Of a stretch of 64,000 nucleotides of DNA, positions 28,478 through 37,521 are shown piece after piece (within the stretch, counting starts at the first letter, position 1; the number at the start of each line of letters is the position of its first letter). The DNA comes from Thermosulfurimonas marina. GTDB taxonomy: Bacteria > Desulfobacterota > Thermodesulfobacteria > Thermodesulfobacteriales > Thermodesulfobacteriaceae. The notes beneath the pieces are model-generated. The model was given only the letters and a program-made list of their open reading frames with translations, was not told the origin of the DNA and searched no databases. Made by a program: the position numbers and the translations under genes. The stretch is taken from positions 1,488,001-1,552,000 of the forward strand of contig NZ_CP042909.1 of assembly GCF_012317585.1 (NCBI RefSeq). The letters run 5' to 3'.

Positions 28478-30849
28478 GGCCGCTCTGGGTGGTCTTTAAG
28501 AAGGAGTTTTGGGGATATTTTCGCTCCCCTCTGGCCTACATCTTCGCCGTGGCCTTCCTCCTGGTGGCCAACGGCCTCTATCTTAACACCTTCTTTCTGG
28601 CTCGGGTCTGCGATCTGCGGGCCCTCTTTGAGCTCTTGCCCCTTCTCCTTCTGGTCTTTGTGTCCGCCCTTACCATGCGTCTCTGGGCCGAGGAACGCCG
28701 GGGGGAAACCCTGGGTCTCCTCCTGAGTTTTCCCTTCTCTCCGGCCTATACCGTGCTGGGAAAGTTTCTAGGGGCCTTGGTCTTCGGGACGGTGGTTCTG
28801 GCCGGCACTCTGGTCCTGCCCCTGATGCTTTCCCTTCTGGGGGATCCGGACGGAGGGGCCCTGGTTGCAGGTTATCTGGGGATCCTTCTCCTTCTGGCCT
28901 TCTATGTGGCCCTGGGGCAGTTCGTCTCCGGACTCTTCACCGAACAGATCGCCGCCTTTGTGGTCACAGCGGTGGCTGGCCTTGGGGCCTATCTCCTGGG
29001 AACGGATCTGGTGTCTTCCTCGCTGGAGTCCTGGCTTCCCGGGGTGGGGGGTTTTCTGCGGGAGGCCCTGGGATTGGGTCCCCATCTGGCCCCCTTTTTC
29101 AAAGGGGTGGTCCCCCTTTCCGGAGTCCTCTTTTTCCTGGTCTATGTGGGGATTTTTCTCCTCCTCAACCATTTCACCGTGGCCTATTACCTGCGTTATG
29201 CCCGGCGCCCCCTTCTTGCGCCCACGGTCCTTCTTCTCCTTCTGTGCGGTCTTTTTGCCGGAGCCCTTCTTTCAGAGGTGCGCCTTCCCCGGCTGGATCT
29301 CACCGAAGAAAAGCTCTACACCCTTTCTCCGGTAACCCGTAAAGTGCTGGCCCGGCTTGAGGGCCCCTTACGGATTACCTATTACGTCTCGGCCCGGGAA
29401 AAACTTCCTCCGATGATGCGCAATCTCTCTCAGGAGGTACGGGCCCTGCTTGAGGAATTGCAGGCGGTAAACCCCCGGGTGAGGTACGCCGTGGTGGACC
29501 CGGAGCGCGATCCGGATCTGGCCCGCAAACTCCGGGATCGAGGCATCGAACCCTTTGCGGTGCAGACCGTAGAGCGGGATCGGGTGAGTCTCCGTCGGGT
29601 CTATAGCGCCCTGGCTCTTTCCTATCTCGACCAGCCCGAAGAGGTCATCCCCCAGGTGGTTCCGGACTCCCTTTCCACCCTGGAGTACGATCTGGTCTCC
29701 CGCATTTACAAGCTCACGCTCAAGGAAAAACCGGTGGTCGCCATTTTCGAACCTCCCGGGGCCTTCGGAAGGCCTACCTATGAGACGGCCCGGAGGATCC
29801 TTGAAGAGCTGGGCTTTGAGGTCAAGGGCACTCCCCTCACCCGGGAAAATCCCCTTCCGAAAAAGGCCCGTCTTCTGGTGATCTTCTCTCCGGGAAAGCT
29901 TAATGACCGGCAGCTCTTTGAGATCGGCCGCTTTCTGCATCGGGGAGGGGCGGTGCTTCTTGCGGCCTCGGCGGCCCGTTTTTCCTATCACTCGGCCCCG
30001 GACGGCCGCATCTTGGCCACCCCCCTTGCGGAAGACCTTTCCGTAAACAAGCTCCTTGAGGAGTATGGTTTGGTCCTCAAGAAGGCCATCCTCTGCGACG
30101 AGCAGCGGGTGACCATGGCCGTCTCCCAGGAACGGGAACTGGGAATCTTTCGGGCCCTGGTGCACGTTCCGGTGAACTTTCCCATGCAGGTCCAGGTCCT
30201 CTCTTCCCAGATGAATCGTCGGCTCCCGGTGACCCACGGTCTGGATGCTCTGCTTTTCCTCTGGGGGAGCCCCTTGAAGGTGGAAAGGGCGCGTCTGAAA
30301 GAGGAAGGACTCCGACTCCTCCCCCTCTTTTATTCTTCTCCTAAGGCCTGGACGGAGAAGGTGGAGCTCGGGGCCTTCTCCGAGGAGGACTTTCGCCCTC
30401 CGGCCAAGCGTCAGAGGTATCTCCTGGCCGCCCTGGTCGAAGGGAAGTTTCCGCTACCTTTTGGGGGAAAGGCCCCGCCCTGGCCGGGCAAAAAGTCTTC
30501 TAAAGGGAAGGGGGATCCTTCCCGGCAAAAGTCCGGGGAAGTCGCCAAACCGGGAAAGCTGGTAGTGGTGGGCTCCGGGGCCATGTTTGCCGACGGCCTT
30601 ATTGAGATCTTCGACAACGCCCTCTTCCTGGCCAATCTTTCGGAGGCCCTGGGGCTTTCCGGAGATCTTTTGGCCCTCAGAGCCCGCCTGCGGCCGGTGC
30701 GCTATATTCGGGAGGTGGCGACCGGGGAGAAGCTCTTCTGGCGTCTTTTCTCTTTAGGAGTTCCGTCCCTTTTCTGGGCCCTTTGGGGAGGGGTCTTTTT
30801 CTGGTACCGGCGTCGGAGTCGGGAAAGATCTATGGGAGGCCGGACATGA
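28474..30849 (+). CDS. Fusion of ABC-2 permease and GldG-like auxiliary domain
   Basis: A 791-residue membrane protein. Residues 1-245 form an ABC-2 permease with about six helices, including the conserved EERRGETLGLLLSFP after the second helix. A further helix near 248-265 leads into a GldG-like periplasmic or external domain (about 270-730; LDLTEEKLYTLSPVTRKVL is its characteristic start). A final helix near 760-780 ends in an Arg-rich tail. In Bacteroidetes the two parts are separate GldF and GldG proteins. It starts at TTG 28474, overlapping the ATPase stop. A basic, Lys/Pro-rich insertion lies near 665-690. Confidence 0.85.
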   Translation: MRPLWVVFKKEFWGYFRSPLAYIFAVAFLLVANGLYLNTFFLARVCDLRALFELLPLLLLVFVSALTMRLWAEERRGETLGLLLSFPFSPAYTVLGKFLGALVFGTVVLAGTLVLPLMLSLLGDPDGGALVAGYLGILLLLAFYVALGQFVSGLFTEQIAAFVVTAVAGLGAYLLGTDLVSSSLESWLPGVGGFLREALGLGPHLAPFFKGVVPLSGVLFFLVYVGIFLLLNHFTVAYYLRYARRPLLAPTVLLLLLCGLFAGALLSEVRLPRLDLTEEKLYTLSPVTRKVLARLEGPLRITYYVSAREKLPPMMRNLSQEVRALLEELQAVNPRVRYAVVDPERDPDLARKLRDRGIEPFAVQTVERDRVSLRRVYSALALSYLDQPEEVIPQVVPDSLSTLEYDLVSRIYKLTLKEKPVVAIFEPPGAFGRPTYETARRILEELGFEVKGTPLTRENPLPKKARLLVIFSPGKLNDRQLFEIGRFLHRGGAVLLAASAARFSYHSAPDGRILATPLAEDLSVNKLLEEYGLVLKKAILCDEQRVTMAVSQERELGIFRALVHVPVNFPMQVQVLSSQMNRRLPVTHGLDALLFLWGSPLKVERARLKEEGLRLLPLFYSSPKAWTEKVELGAFSEEDFRPPAKRQRYLLAALVEGKFPLPFGGKAPPWPGKKSSKGKGDPSRQKSGEVAKPGKLVVVGSGAMFADGLIEIFDNALFLANLSEALGLSGDLLALRARLRPVRYIREVATGEKLFWRLFSLGVPSLFWALWGGVFFWYRRRSRERSMGGRT

Positions 30850-31769
30850 GTCCGCGAAATCTATTTTTCCTCTCCGGCCTCCTTCTCCTCCTGGTCCTCA
30901 TGTACGTGATCGCTCAGCGGGCCGAGCGCCCGGAGGCCCTCAAAGGGAGGGTTTTTGTGCGGGTGGGGCAGCCGGACTGGTCCCGGGCCGACGAGGTACG
31001 GGTCTGGTTCGGGAAGGAGAGGAGGCAAGGCTTTCGGCTGATCTTTGGAGACGGACGCTGGGAGGTTCTCCCTCTTGAAGGAAAGGGGTTTCCGCGGCCG
31101 GCCAAGGAGGGACTGGTCCGGGACCTCCTTAAGGATCTCGCCGAACTTTCCGGGGAAAGACGCATGGAGGGGAGGGATTATTTTGCGCGGGTGGCTCTTA
31201 CCCCGGAAACAGCCCTCCATCTCGAAGGCCTACGGGAAGGACGAAAACTTTTTTCCCTTCTGCTCGGCAAACGCGGACCTTACTGGGAAAGCACCTTTTT
31301 CCGTCTGGAGGGCTCCGAGGTCATCTATCTCTCCCCGGAAAACCTTCTGGCTCGCTTTGAGATTTGGAAGGAGGCCCCGCAGCCCCCTAAGCTTGACCCT
31401 TGGGTGGACCTTACCGTGCTTTCCCCGGCGCCTTCAGGGCTGGAGTCCCTGGTCCTTTACCGGGAAGGGAAGGAGGTCTTTCGTCTCCAGCGCGAAGAAG
31501 AAGGGTTTGTCTGGCAAAGAGGAAAAGAGACCCGCAAACTCGCCGCCAAGGAGGTGGAAAAACGGCTGCGCGAGGTCTTTCCTCTTTTCGCGGAGGAGGT
31601 GGTGCCCCCAAAGAAGATCCCTCCACGCTTTCGCCTGGTGGTAAAAACCTCTCTGCGGGAAGAGGAATTGCAGGTGGCCCCTTCCGGAAAAGTGGTTTTT
31701 GTGCGCCGGGGGCCTTATCTTTTCCGGGTAAAGGCTGAGGACTGGAAAAAAATCGAAACGCTCTTTTAG
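30846..31769 (+). CDS. DUF4340 domain protein
   Basis: A 307-residue protein with one N-terminal transmembrane helix (NLFFLSGLLLLLVLMYVIA, about residues 5-23) and a large outward domain of the DUF4340 type, built of repeated beta-rich units (LFSLLLGKRGPYWESTFFRLEGSEVIYL). Members usually follow the GldG gene and are thought to belong to the same exporter; the molecular role is unknown. ATG 30846 overlaps the fusion-gene stop (ATGA). Its last four bases overlap the convergent pilB-like gene. Confidence 0.75.
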   Translation: MSPRNLFFLSGLLLLLVLMYVIAQRAERPEALKGRVFVRVGQPDWSRADEVRVWFGKERRQGFRLIFGDGRWEVLPLEGKGFPRPAKEGLVRDLLKDLAELSGERRMEGRDYFARVALTPETALHLEGLREGRKLFSLLLGKRGPYWESTFFRLEGSEVIYLSPENLLARFEIWKEAPQPPKLDPWVDLTVLSPAPSGLESLVLYREGKEVFRLQREEEGFVWQRGKETRKLAAKEVEKRLREVFPLFAEEVVPPKKIPPRFRLVVKTSLREEELQVAPSGKVVFVRRGPYLFRVKAEDWKKIETLF

Positions 31770-34072
31770 CGTACGCAGACGGCCCGGACCTGCTTGAGGT
31801 CCGTCTCTCCGGTAAGGACCTTAAGGATCCCGTCCTGTTTCAGGGTGAACATTCCGTTGCGCAGGGCCGCCTCCCGAATTTCGTGCACCGGGGCGGCCTT
31901 GACGATAAGTTCCCGCAGTTCGTCATTGGGGGTGAGGAGTTCGTGTATGGCCACCCGTCCTCGGTAACCGGTCTGGTTGCAACGGTGGCAACCTACCGGC
32001 CGATAGAGAGTGGCCTGACGGATGTCCTCTTCGGTTAAAGGCCGGAGGGGATGGTTCCCGTATTCGAAAATGAGCTCTTCAATCTCCTTTTCGGTAGGGG
32101 TAAAGGGCTCTTTGCAGTCCGGACAAAGACGCTTGGCCAGGCGTTGGGCCAGGATGCCCAGTAAGGCGTCAGCAAAGTTGTAAGGGTCAATACCCATACC
32201 CAGGAGTCGGGTTACGGTCTCCGGGGCGCTATTGGTGTGTAGGGTGGAAAAGACCAGGTGTCCGGTAAGGGAGGCTTCGATAAGGGCGTGGGCCGTCTCT
32301 TCGTCTCGGGTCTCTCCGATCATGATCACGTCCGGGTCGGCCCGCAGAAAGGCCCGTAAGACCCGGGCGAAGGTCAGGCCGATCTTGTGGTGGACCTGAA
32401 CCTGACGCAGGCCCTCCTGGACAATTTCCACCGGGTCTTCTGCGGTCCAGATCTTCTTGCTGGGCCGATTGATGTAATGCAGGGCCGCGTGCAGAGTAGT
32501 GGTTTTACCGGAGCCGGTAGGCCCTACGACCAGGATGAGCCCGTAGGGCATCTCCAGGATACGCCGAAACTGCTCCAGGACTTCAGGGCGCAGGCCGATC
32601 TCTTCCAGGGTTCGGGCCTGGACCCCGCCCAGGATACGCATGACTACATCCTCATTGTTTTCGATGGTGGGAATGGTGGCCACCCGGACCTCAAAGACCT
32701 TGCCGGTGCGGGTGCGAAACTTGATCTTTCCGTCTTGGGGGAGGCGCTTTTCCGCAATATCCAGACCGGCCATGATCTTGTAACGGGAGATCAAGGGGCG
32801 CTTCATGTGGTAGGGTACAGTCTGAAAGGGGATGCATTCCCCGTCGATACGGAAGCGGATCTGGGCCCCACGTTTTCCGGTGAGGCTCTCAATATGGATA
32901 TCCGAGGCCCCCCGGTTGTAGGCCTCCTCCAGCACATAGTTGGCAAACTGGACCACAACGCTTTCCTGGTCTTCGGGAAGCTCTTCCTCCTCTTCCACCG
33001 GTTCTTCTTCAGGAAGAATTTCTAGCTCCGGGGCCTCGAAGTATTCGAGCTTTCCGTAGTAGTAATCTAACAGCTTCAGGATATCTTCCCGGATAGCCAC
33101 CATAATCTCAAATTCTTTGACCTGGAGGATCTTTTTAGCCTGCTCTATGGCCCCTAGATCGAAGGGATTGGCCATTACCAGGGCCAGACGCCCGTCATCT
33201 TTGGCCAGGGGAGCCACGAGAAGTTGTCGCAGAAAACTTTCTTTTACACCCTCCAGACACTGGGGCTTTCCCAAAAGAAGGTCTTCTTTAAACTCCCAGA
33301 ACGGACAATTGTAGAAGCGCGAAAGGGCCTGACCGATGAGATCCTTGGAAATCCCGAATTTTTCGATAAGGACGCTTTCTACACTGCTTCCGGTCTCCCG
33401 GGCAATCTCCAGGGCTTCTTTACCGATGGAGGGGGTAAGGATCTTTTCCTTAAAAAGGAATTTGAGTTGGGCCGCTCCCTGGACCAGTTCCTGAAGGAAG
33501 GCGATCTTTTCTTCTGCCTGAACCTTTTCTTCTCCCAGGAGTTCTTCCTTCAATTTTTGATAGACCAGCAAGGCCTGCTCGAATTCATAGGCCTTTTCCA
33601 GCTCTTCAGCCAGTTTTTTCTGAAGTTCCACGAATTCCAGGCGATTTTCAGGGCTCAAGGGGAAGTGCCGTAGAGCCTGTTTTAGACAATTGGCCGCCTT
33701 TTCGTGTTGTCCCAAGGCCGCAAGACACTCTGCCAGATGCCGATAGACTTCCGGGTTAGGATTTTCCTGAGCCAGGTCCTCAAGGAGCCTTATGGCCTGT
33801 TGATAAAAGGCTCCTTCTTTGAGGATGAGGGCCTTTTTGAGTCTCTCTTCAAAGGAGTCTTGCGGGGTTTCTTCTTCCGAGACCACCCCCTTAAAGGCCT
33901 CCAGTTCGAAGATCCTTTTCTGAATCTCCTGTTTAAGGCCGTTTTCTTCCTCGGAGACCAGGTTACGCAGATCCCGATAGACTTCTAGGGCCTCGTCCAC
34001 CAGACCCTGCTTGGCGTAAAGTTCCGCCTCTTTGAGACGGTTCTCAATGTAACTACGCAGATCCTCGTTCAT
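31766..34072 (-). CDS. PilB/GspE-type secretion ATPase with N-terminal TPR extension
   Basis: A 768-residue hexameric ATPase of the type IV pilus or type II secretion kind. Residues 1-200 are TPR-like helical hairpins (EALEVYRDLRN and HEKAANCLKQALRHFP are clear units), not usual for PilB. A GspE N-terminal (MshEN) domain covers about 205-345. The catalytic domain has Walker A GPTGSGKTTT, the Asp box, GETRDEETA (Walker B region) and the CPDC...CHRC zinc site. Its ATG follows the coiled-coil gene stop with no gap. Linkage to mglBA suggests pilus extension at a chosen pole; a secretion ATPase is the alternative. Confidence 0.85.
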   Translation of the reverse strand: MNEDLRSYIENRLKEAELYAKQGLVDEALEVYRDLRNLVSEEENGLKQEIQKRIFELEAFKGVVSEEETPQDSFEERLKKALILKEGAFYQQAIRLLEDLAQENPNPEVYRHLAECLAALGQHEKAANCLKQALRHFPLSPENRLEFVELQKKLAEELEKAYEFEQALLVYQKLKEELLGEEKVQAEEKIAFLQELVQGAAQLKFLFKEKILTPSIGKEALEIARETGSSVESVLIEKFGISKDLIGQALSRFYNCPFWEFKEDLLLGKPQCLEGVKESFLRQLLVAPLAKDDGRLALVMANPFDLGAIEQAKKILQVKEFEIMVAIREDILKLLDYYYGKLEYFEAPELEILPEEEPVEEEEELPEDQESVVVQFANYVLEEAYNRGASDIHIESLTGKRGAQIRFRIDGECIPFQTVPYHMKRPLISRYKIMAGLDIAEKRLPQDGKIKFRTRTGKVFEVRVATIPTIENNEDVVMRILGGVQARTLEEIGLRPEVLEQFRRILEMPYGLILVVGPTGSGKTTTLHAALHYINRPSKKIWTAEDPVEIVQEGLRQVQVHHKIGLTFARVLRAFLRADPDVIMIGETRDEETAHALIEASLTGHLVFSTLHTNSAPETVTRLLGMGIDPYNFADALLGILAQRLAKRLCPDCKEPFTPTEKEIEELIFEYGNHPLRPLTEEDIRQATLYRPVGCHRCNQTGYRGRVAIHELLTPNDELRELIVKAAPVHEIREAALRNGMFTLKQDGILKVLTGETDLKQVRAVCVR

Positions 34073-35380
34073 TTATAGGCGCGTTACCGAAAAGATATAA
34101 ATCTCCGTCCCATTCATTAAGGCCCTTCCCAAAAAGGGCGGATTGGCCGGCAACCATTCTATGTTGGGATCTACTTGAATAATTTTATAATCGTTTGCCA
34201 GAAGAGCCAAGCCCTGGCCCTCCTTCCAGAGAAGGACCAGCTTGGTCTCGGTGGTGAGGAGTTTGTTGGTCTTGAAGGTAAGCCCCTCGAGTTCTTTTTC
34301 CGGCTTTTGGGCCAGTTCTCCTTGGAGCTTGGGACGGATCTTTCCGAACCAACGGCTGAAAAGCCCCCGCCCTTTAAGAAGTTTTAAAGGAAAAAGGCCT
34401 TCACTCAGGGATTTGCGCCAGTGATCCTGAATTTCCCCGTAAAAAGCCACCTCCTCAAGAGGAATGAGGAGTTCCCGAGAAAGGGTCCGGCACCAAAGGG
34501 CCCTTTCCAGGGCCGGGACCTTTTCTTTTTCCTGTTTCTCAAGAAAGGCCAAGATTTCCCTTTCCCGACGCTCTAGTTCTTCCTGATATTTCTCCCCTAG
34601 AATTTCCCGAATTTCTTTTTGGGCCTTGAGAAGGAGTTTGCGCGAGCCCTTAAGCGCTCCCTGTTTTAGGAGGGCCTCTATGGCTACCAGCCTTTCATAG
34701 GTGCGTAGAAGTTGCTGGAGAAGATGATCCTCCGGCATCTCTTTTCTTTTAGGGGGCGGAGCTGAAGGTCGAGGAGGTTCAGGGATGGGTTCGACCTCCG
34801 GACTAAGAGGGGGATGGTCTTCCACGTGAAGGACCTCTTGCGGAGTCTCCGAGATTTCTGGAAGCGGTTTTTCTTCGGTTTCCACTTCTAGTTCGAGTTT
34901 CAATTCTTCTTTTTCTTTTTCCAGGGTTTTTTCCAATTCTTTGAGCTCATGAAGGACTTTTTCTTGGGCCAGGCCTTCAAAGTTGTACTGATAAAGAAGG
35001 CTTCCGGTCTTCTTGAGGAGATCCAGATGAAGAGCCTCTATCTTTTCCGGAGAGCGGATTTCTTCCAGGATTTTTTCCAGAAATTCTAGGAGCTTTTGGT
35101 TGGTACGATCCAGTTCAGCCGCACGCAGTTTTTGACACTTTTGGTAGGCCTTTTCCGTAATCTCCGGAATGATTTCCCATTCGATGGTGAGGATTTCTCC
35201 TATCAGCTCTTCGAATTCTTTTTTGAGGGCCTCCTCTCCTTCTACTATGGGTTCCAAGAGGGAATAACCTTCAATTTCTTCCTCTTTTAGCTCGGTCTTT
35301 TTGGCGGCGCTAAAAATGCTCTCTAGGGCCTTTTCCACCTCTTGTTCCAGTTCTTCAGTTATTTTGTCTTTTTCGGCCAT
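34073..35380 (-). CDS. Glu-rich coiled-coil protein linked to MglA
   Basis: I do not recognise this 435-residue protein. Residues 1-175 are strongly acidic helix and coiled coil. About 176-235 is a Pro-rich acidic linker (PLSPEVEPIPEPPRPSAPPP). Residues 236-330 are another charged helix. The C-terminal 90 residues are strand-rich (TKLVLLWKEGQGLALLANDY, then GTEIYIFSVTRL) and faintly recall a CheW-type fold, which is a weak impression. It has no signal peptide or membrane helix. It sits between mglA and the PilB-like gene with almost no spacing, so a cytoplasmic adaptor or MglA effector is a reasonable guess. Confidence 0.7.
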   Translation of the reverse strand: MAEKDKITEELEQEVEKALESIFSAAKKTELKEEEIEGYSLLEPIVEGEEALKKEFEELIGEILTIEWEIIPEITEKAYQKCQKLRAAELDRTNQKLLEFLEKILEEIRSPEKIEALHLDLLKKTGSLLYQYNFEGLAQEKVLHELKELEKTLEKEKEELKLELEVETEEKPLPEISETPQEVLHVEDHPPLSPEVEPIPEPPRPSAPPPKRKEMPEDHLLQQLLRTYERLVAIEALLKQGALKGSRKLLLKAQKEIREILGEKYQEELERREREILAFLEKQEKEKVPALERALWCRTLSRELLIPLEEVAFYGEIQDHWRKSLSEGLFPLKLLKGRGLFSRWFGKIRPKLQGELAQKPEKELEGLTFKTNKLLTTETKLVLLWKEGQGLALLANDYKIIQVDPNIEWLPANPPFLGRALMNGTEIYIFSVTRL

Positions 35381-35383
35381 AGA

Positions 35384-35998
35384 TTACCCCTGTTTGAGGT
35401 ATTTTTCGGCGATGTACCTTACACTCATTTTACTGATGGTTTTTAGGGTCTCAAAAACCCCTACCCCTTTGGGAGCTATAGCCTCGAAGTAAGGGGCCTG
35501 AAGCTCGGCGTTAAGGTCTGCTTGAAGCTCGTCAATAGAAAGGATAGGGATACCCATCTCTCCCAGATCCCGTTTGTTATATTGAAAGACCAGCGGAATC
35601 TCGTGAATATCCATATTCCATTCCATAAGGTGTTCCTTGAGGTCTTGGAGGCTTTCTTTGTTTTTTTCCCGTCGGATACGGAGACTATCAGCCACAAAAA
35701 CTACACCATCGGCTCCCTTGAGGACCACCTTGCGGGCCGGCTTATAGATGGCCTGGCCGGGCACGGTGTAAAGTTGGAGGCGAATATCTAGGTCTTTGAT
35801 TTTCCCGAGGCTTAGAGGCAAAAGATCAAAGAAAAGCGTTCTTTCTCCCTTGGTCTCAATGGTCAGGAGCTTACCTTTGAACTTGTCGGGCAGGGCATTA
35901 TAAATGTAGAGAAGGTTGGTGGTCTTCCCGGACCTTCCCGGACCATAGTAGACGATCTTACAGTAAATTTCTCGCTTTTTGAGGTCTATAAGGGCCAT
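35384..35998 (-). CDS. mglA: Small Ras-like GTPase MglA
   Basis: A 204-residue GTPase that sets cell polarity and pilus or gliding switching. The P-loop GPGRSGKTTN is at residues 19-28. TVPGQ ends with the glutamine at position 82, NKRD is at 141-144, and an arginine at 53 (KGERTLFF) fits the intrinsic arginine finger described for Myxococcus MglA. The usual DxxG motif is replaced by VPGQ, as in the MglA family. The ATG follows the mglB stop directly, and the coiled-coil gene starts three bases after the mglA stop. Confidence 0.95.
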   Translation of the reverse strand: MALIDLKKREIYCKIVYYGPGRSGKTTNLLYIYNALPDKFKGKLLTIETKGERTLFFDLLPLSLGKIKDLDIRLQLYTVPGQAIYKPARKVVLKGADGVVFVADSLRIRREKNKESLQDLKEHLMEWNMDIHEIPLVFQYNKRDLGEMGIPILSIDELQADLNAELQAPYFEAIAPKGVGVFETLKTISKMSVRYIAEKYLKQG

Positions 35999-36382
35999 TT
36001 AGACCTTCTCCAGCTCCTTGGCCAACTGGCTTACCTTAAGCCTCACCAAGCCCAGGGGGACCTCGTCGGTAAAGACCGTCACCAGGATAAGGTCCTCCCG
36101 GATCTTACTTAGATGGATATTGTCTTTCTTCCCCTTGTGGTAAAGGATGGAGAAGTCCTCCTCTCCTAAGATTTTGGCAATCTGGTTGGTGGCCCCAAAG
36201 TTGGCCGCGGCCAGGGCCGCCAAGGCCGTGGTATCCACCTCTCGGCTACTTCCCTGAGAGACCAGAATGTTTCCTGCCTCATCGATGAGGAGGGCCAGAC
36301 TTACCCCTGCGGAAATAAGATAATCTTCCAAAAGTTTTTCTAGGCGGGTTACCTTTTCGGGCGTTAAAATTAGAGCGCCCAT
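35999..36382 (-). CDS. mglB: Roadblock/LC7 protein MglB (MglA GTPase-activating partner)
   Basis: A 127-residue roadblock/LC7 protein. The fold is visible as TRLEKLLEDYLISAGVSLALLIDEAGNIL, then ALAALAAANFGATNQIAKIL and the final strand ILVTVFTDEVPLGLVRLK. MglB dimers stimulate MglA GTP hydrolysis and mark the lagging pole. ATG 36382 has AAGGAGG upstream. The next gene is mglA with no gap, the standard mglBA order. Its promoter lies in the short spacer shared with the divergent receiver gene. Confidence 0.92.
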   Translation of the reverse strand: MGALILTPEKVTRLEKLLEDYLISAGVSLALLIDEAGNILVSQGSSREVDTTALAALAAANFGATNQIAKILGEEDFSILYHKGKKDNIHLSKIREDLILVTVFTDEVPLGLVRLKVSQLAKELEKV

Positions 36383-36399
36383 CTTTAAGCCTCCTTAGT

Positions 36400-36428
36400 T
36401 TGACAAGGACTAGGATAATATGCATAAT
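36400..36428 (+). promoter_or_regulatory. Promoter of the receiver-cheA operon, overlapping the mglBA promoter
   Basis: TTGACA (36400-36405) and CATAAT (36423-36428) are 17 bases apart, an almost ideal sigma-70 promoter facing the receiver genes. In the same spacer the minus strand offers TTGATT (36441-36436) with TATTAT or TATCCT about 14 or 18 bases on, facing mglBA. The two promoters occupy the same DNA, so pilus polarity and chemosensory genes may be expressed in competition or under joint control. Confidence 0.65.
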
Positions 36429-36456
36429 GGGAAAAAATCAAGATTCAAAATGGAAG

Positions 36457-37521
36457 ATGAAAAAGGTTTTGATCATAGATGATTCTCCTCTTATCTGTCG
36501 GATCCTTGAAAAGGCCATTATTTCCTTCCCGGATTTTCTTCCGGTTGGCAAAGCGGCCAACGGGGTGGAGGCCCTGAACCTTATAGAAAAGCTGGAGCCA
36601 GACCTTTGTACTTTGGACGTGAATATGCCGGCCATGGACGGTCTTAGTTTGCTCAAGAAGCTCATGGTAAGGAGGCCCATGCCGGTCCTGATGGTAAGTG
36701 CCCTTACCAAGGAGGGTTCCAAAACCGCCTTCGAGGCTTTGCGTTACGGAGCTTTAGACTTTCTAACCAAGCCGGGAGGGCTTTGGGAAGCCGGAGGAAC
36801 CTTTGAAAAGGTGCTCCAGGACAAGCTCCGTCGGGTCTCGGCGGTGGATCTATCGGCCATTCGTTTTATCACCCGGAAAAGCCTTAAGAAGAGGCCCCTG
36901 GCCGAGGCTCGTCCCGCTCGAAGTTTAATCGTCGGGCTGGGCAAAGAGGGGATGTACACCCTTCTTCTGCGTCTTTTGAGTTTTGTGGAGGAGGTCCGGG
37001 CCCCTCAGGTGTGGTATCTGGATCTCCCTGAGGCTCTGGTGGAGGCCTTTGCCGAATACCTGGCTGCCGAGTGTGCCCTTCCGGTCAAGGCCTTGGTTTC
37101 TGGAGAGGTTCTTCGGGAAGGGTTTCTTTATCTTACAAGCACCGATAAATGGTTGAAATTGGAAGAAGATCATGAGGGGCGCTTGATAGTCAAAAAGAGT
37201 GAAAGGCCTCGGAATGTTTCGGGAGAAGAGGCTCTGGATGCTTTTATTCTGGAGGCGGTTACCCTTCTGGGCCCCAGAGTAATGGTTATTGTGGGTTCCG
37301 GGCGCTTGGAGAAGGGGAAACTAGGGGTAGCGGAGGTGCAGGCTGCGGGAGGGAAAGTGATCGTCCTCCATCGAAAGATATGTCTTTACCCGGAAGGACC
37401 TATCTTTTTTGCGGAGGGTGGAAGATATCCCGAGGTCTCTCTGGAGACCGCGGGTCAGCTCCTTTCTAAGTGGCCGGAGAGGGGGGAAAGGGATGTCTCA
37501 GCACTTAAAGGGCAGGCTTGA
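36457..37521 (+). CDS. Response regulator with degenerate CheB-like C-terminus
   Basis: A 354-residue protein. Residues 1-120 form a receiver with D8/D9, phospho-acceptor D54 (CTLDVNMPAMDG), S81 and K105 (FLTKPGG). Residues 145-350 follow the CheB methylesterase layout (VIVGSGRLEKG, AEVQAAGGKVIVLHR). However, the catalytic serine motif GASTGG is replaced by GLGKEG, the QHMP histidine site by LDLP, and the GMGNDG aspartate by GRLEKG. Methylesterase activity is therefore unlikely. A start at ATG 36457 follows from the promoter position; ATG 36427 is within the -10. It overlaps the next gene by 29 bases. Confidence 0.8.
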   Translation: MKKVLIIDDSPLICRILEKAIISFPDFLPVGKAANGVEALNLIEKLEPDLCTLDVNMPAMDGLSLLKKLMVRRPMPVLMVSALTKEGSKTAFEALRYGALDFLTKPGGLWEAGGTFEKVLQDKLRRVSAVDLSAIRFITRKSLKKRPLAEARPARSLIVGLGKEGMYTLLLRLLSFVEEVRAPQVWYLDLPEALVEAFAEYLAAECALPVKALVSGEVLREGFLYLTSTDKWLKLEEDHEGRLIVKKSERPRNVSGEEALDAFILEAVTLLGPRVMVIVGSGRLEKGKLGVAEVQAAGGKVIVLHRKICLYPEGPIFFAEGGRYPEVSLETAGQLLSKWPERGERDVSALKGQA

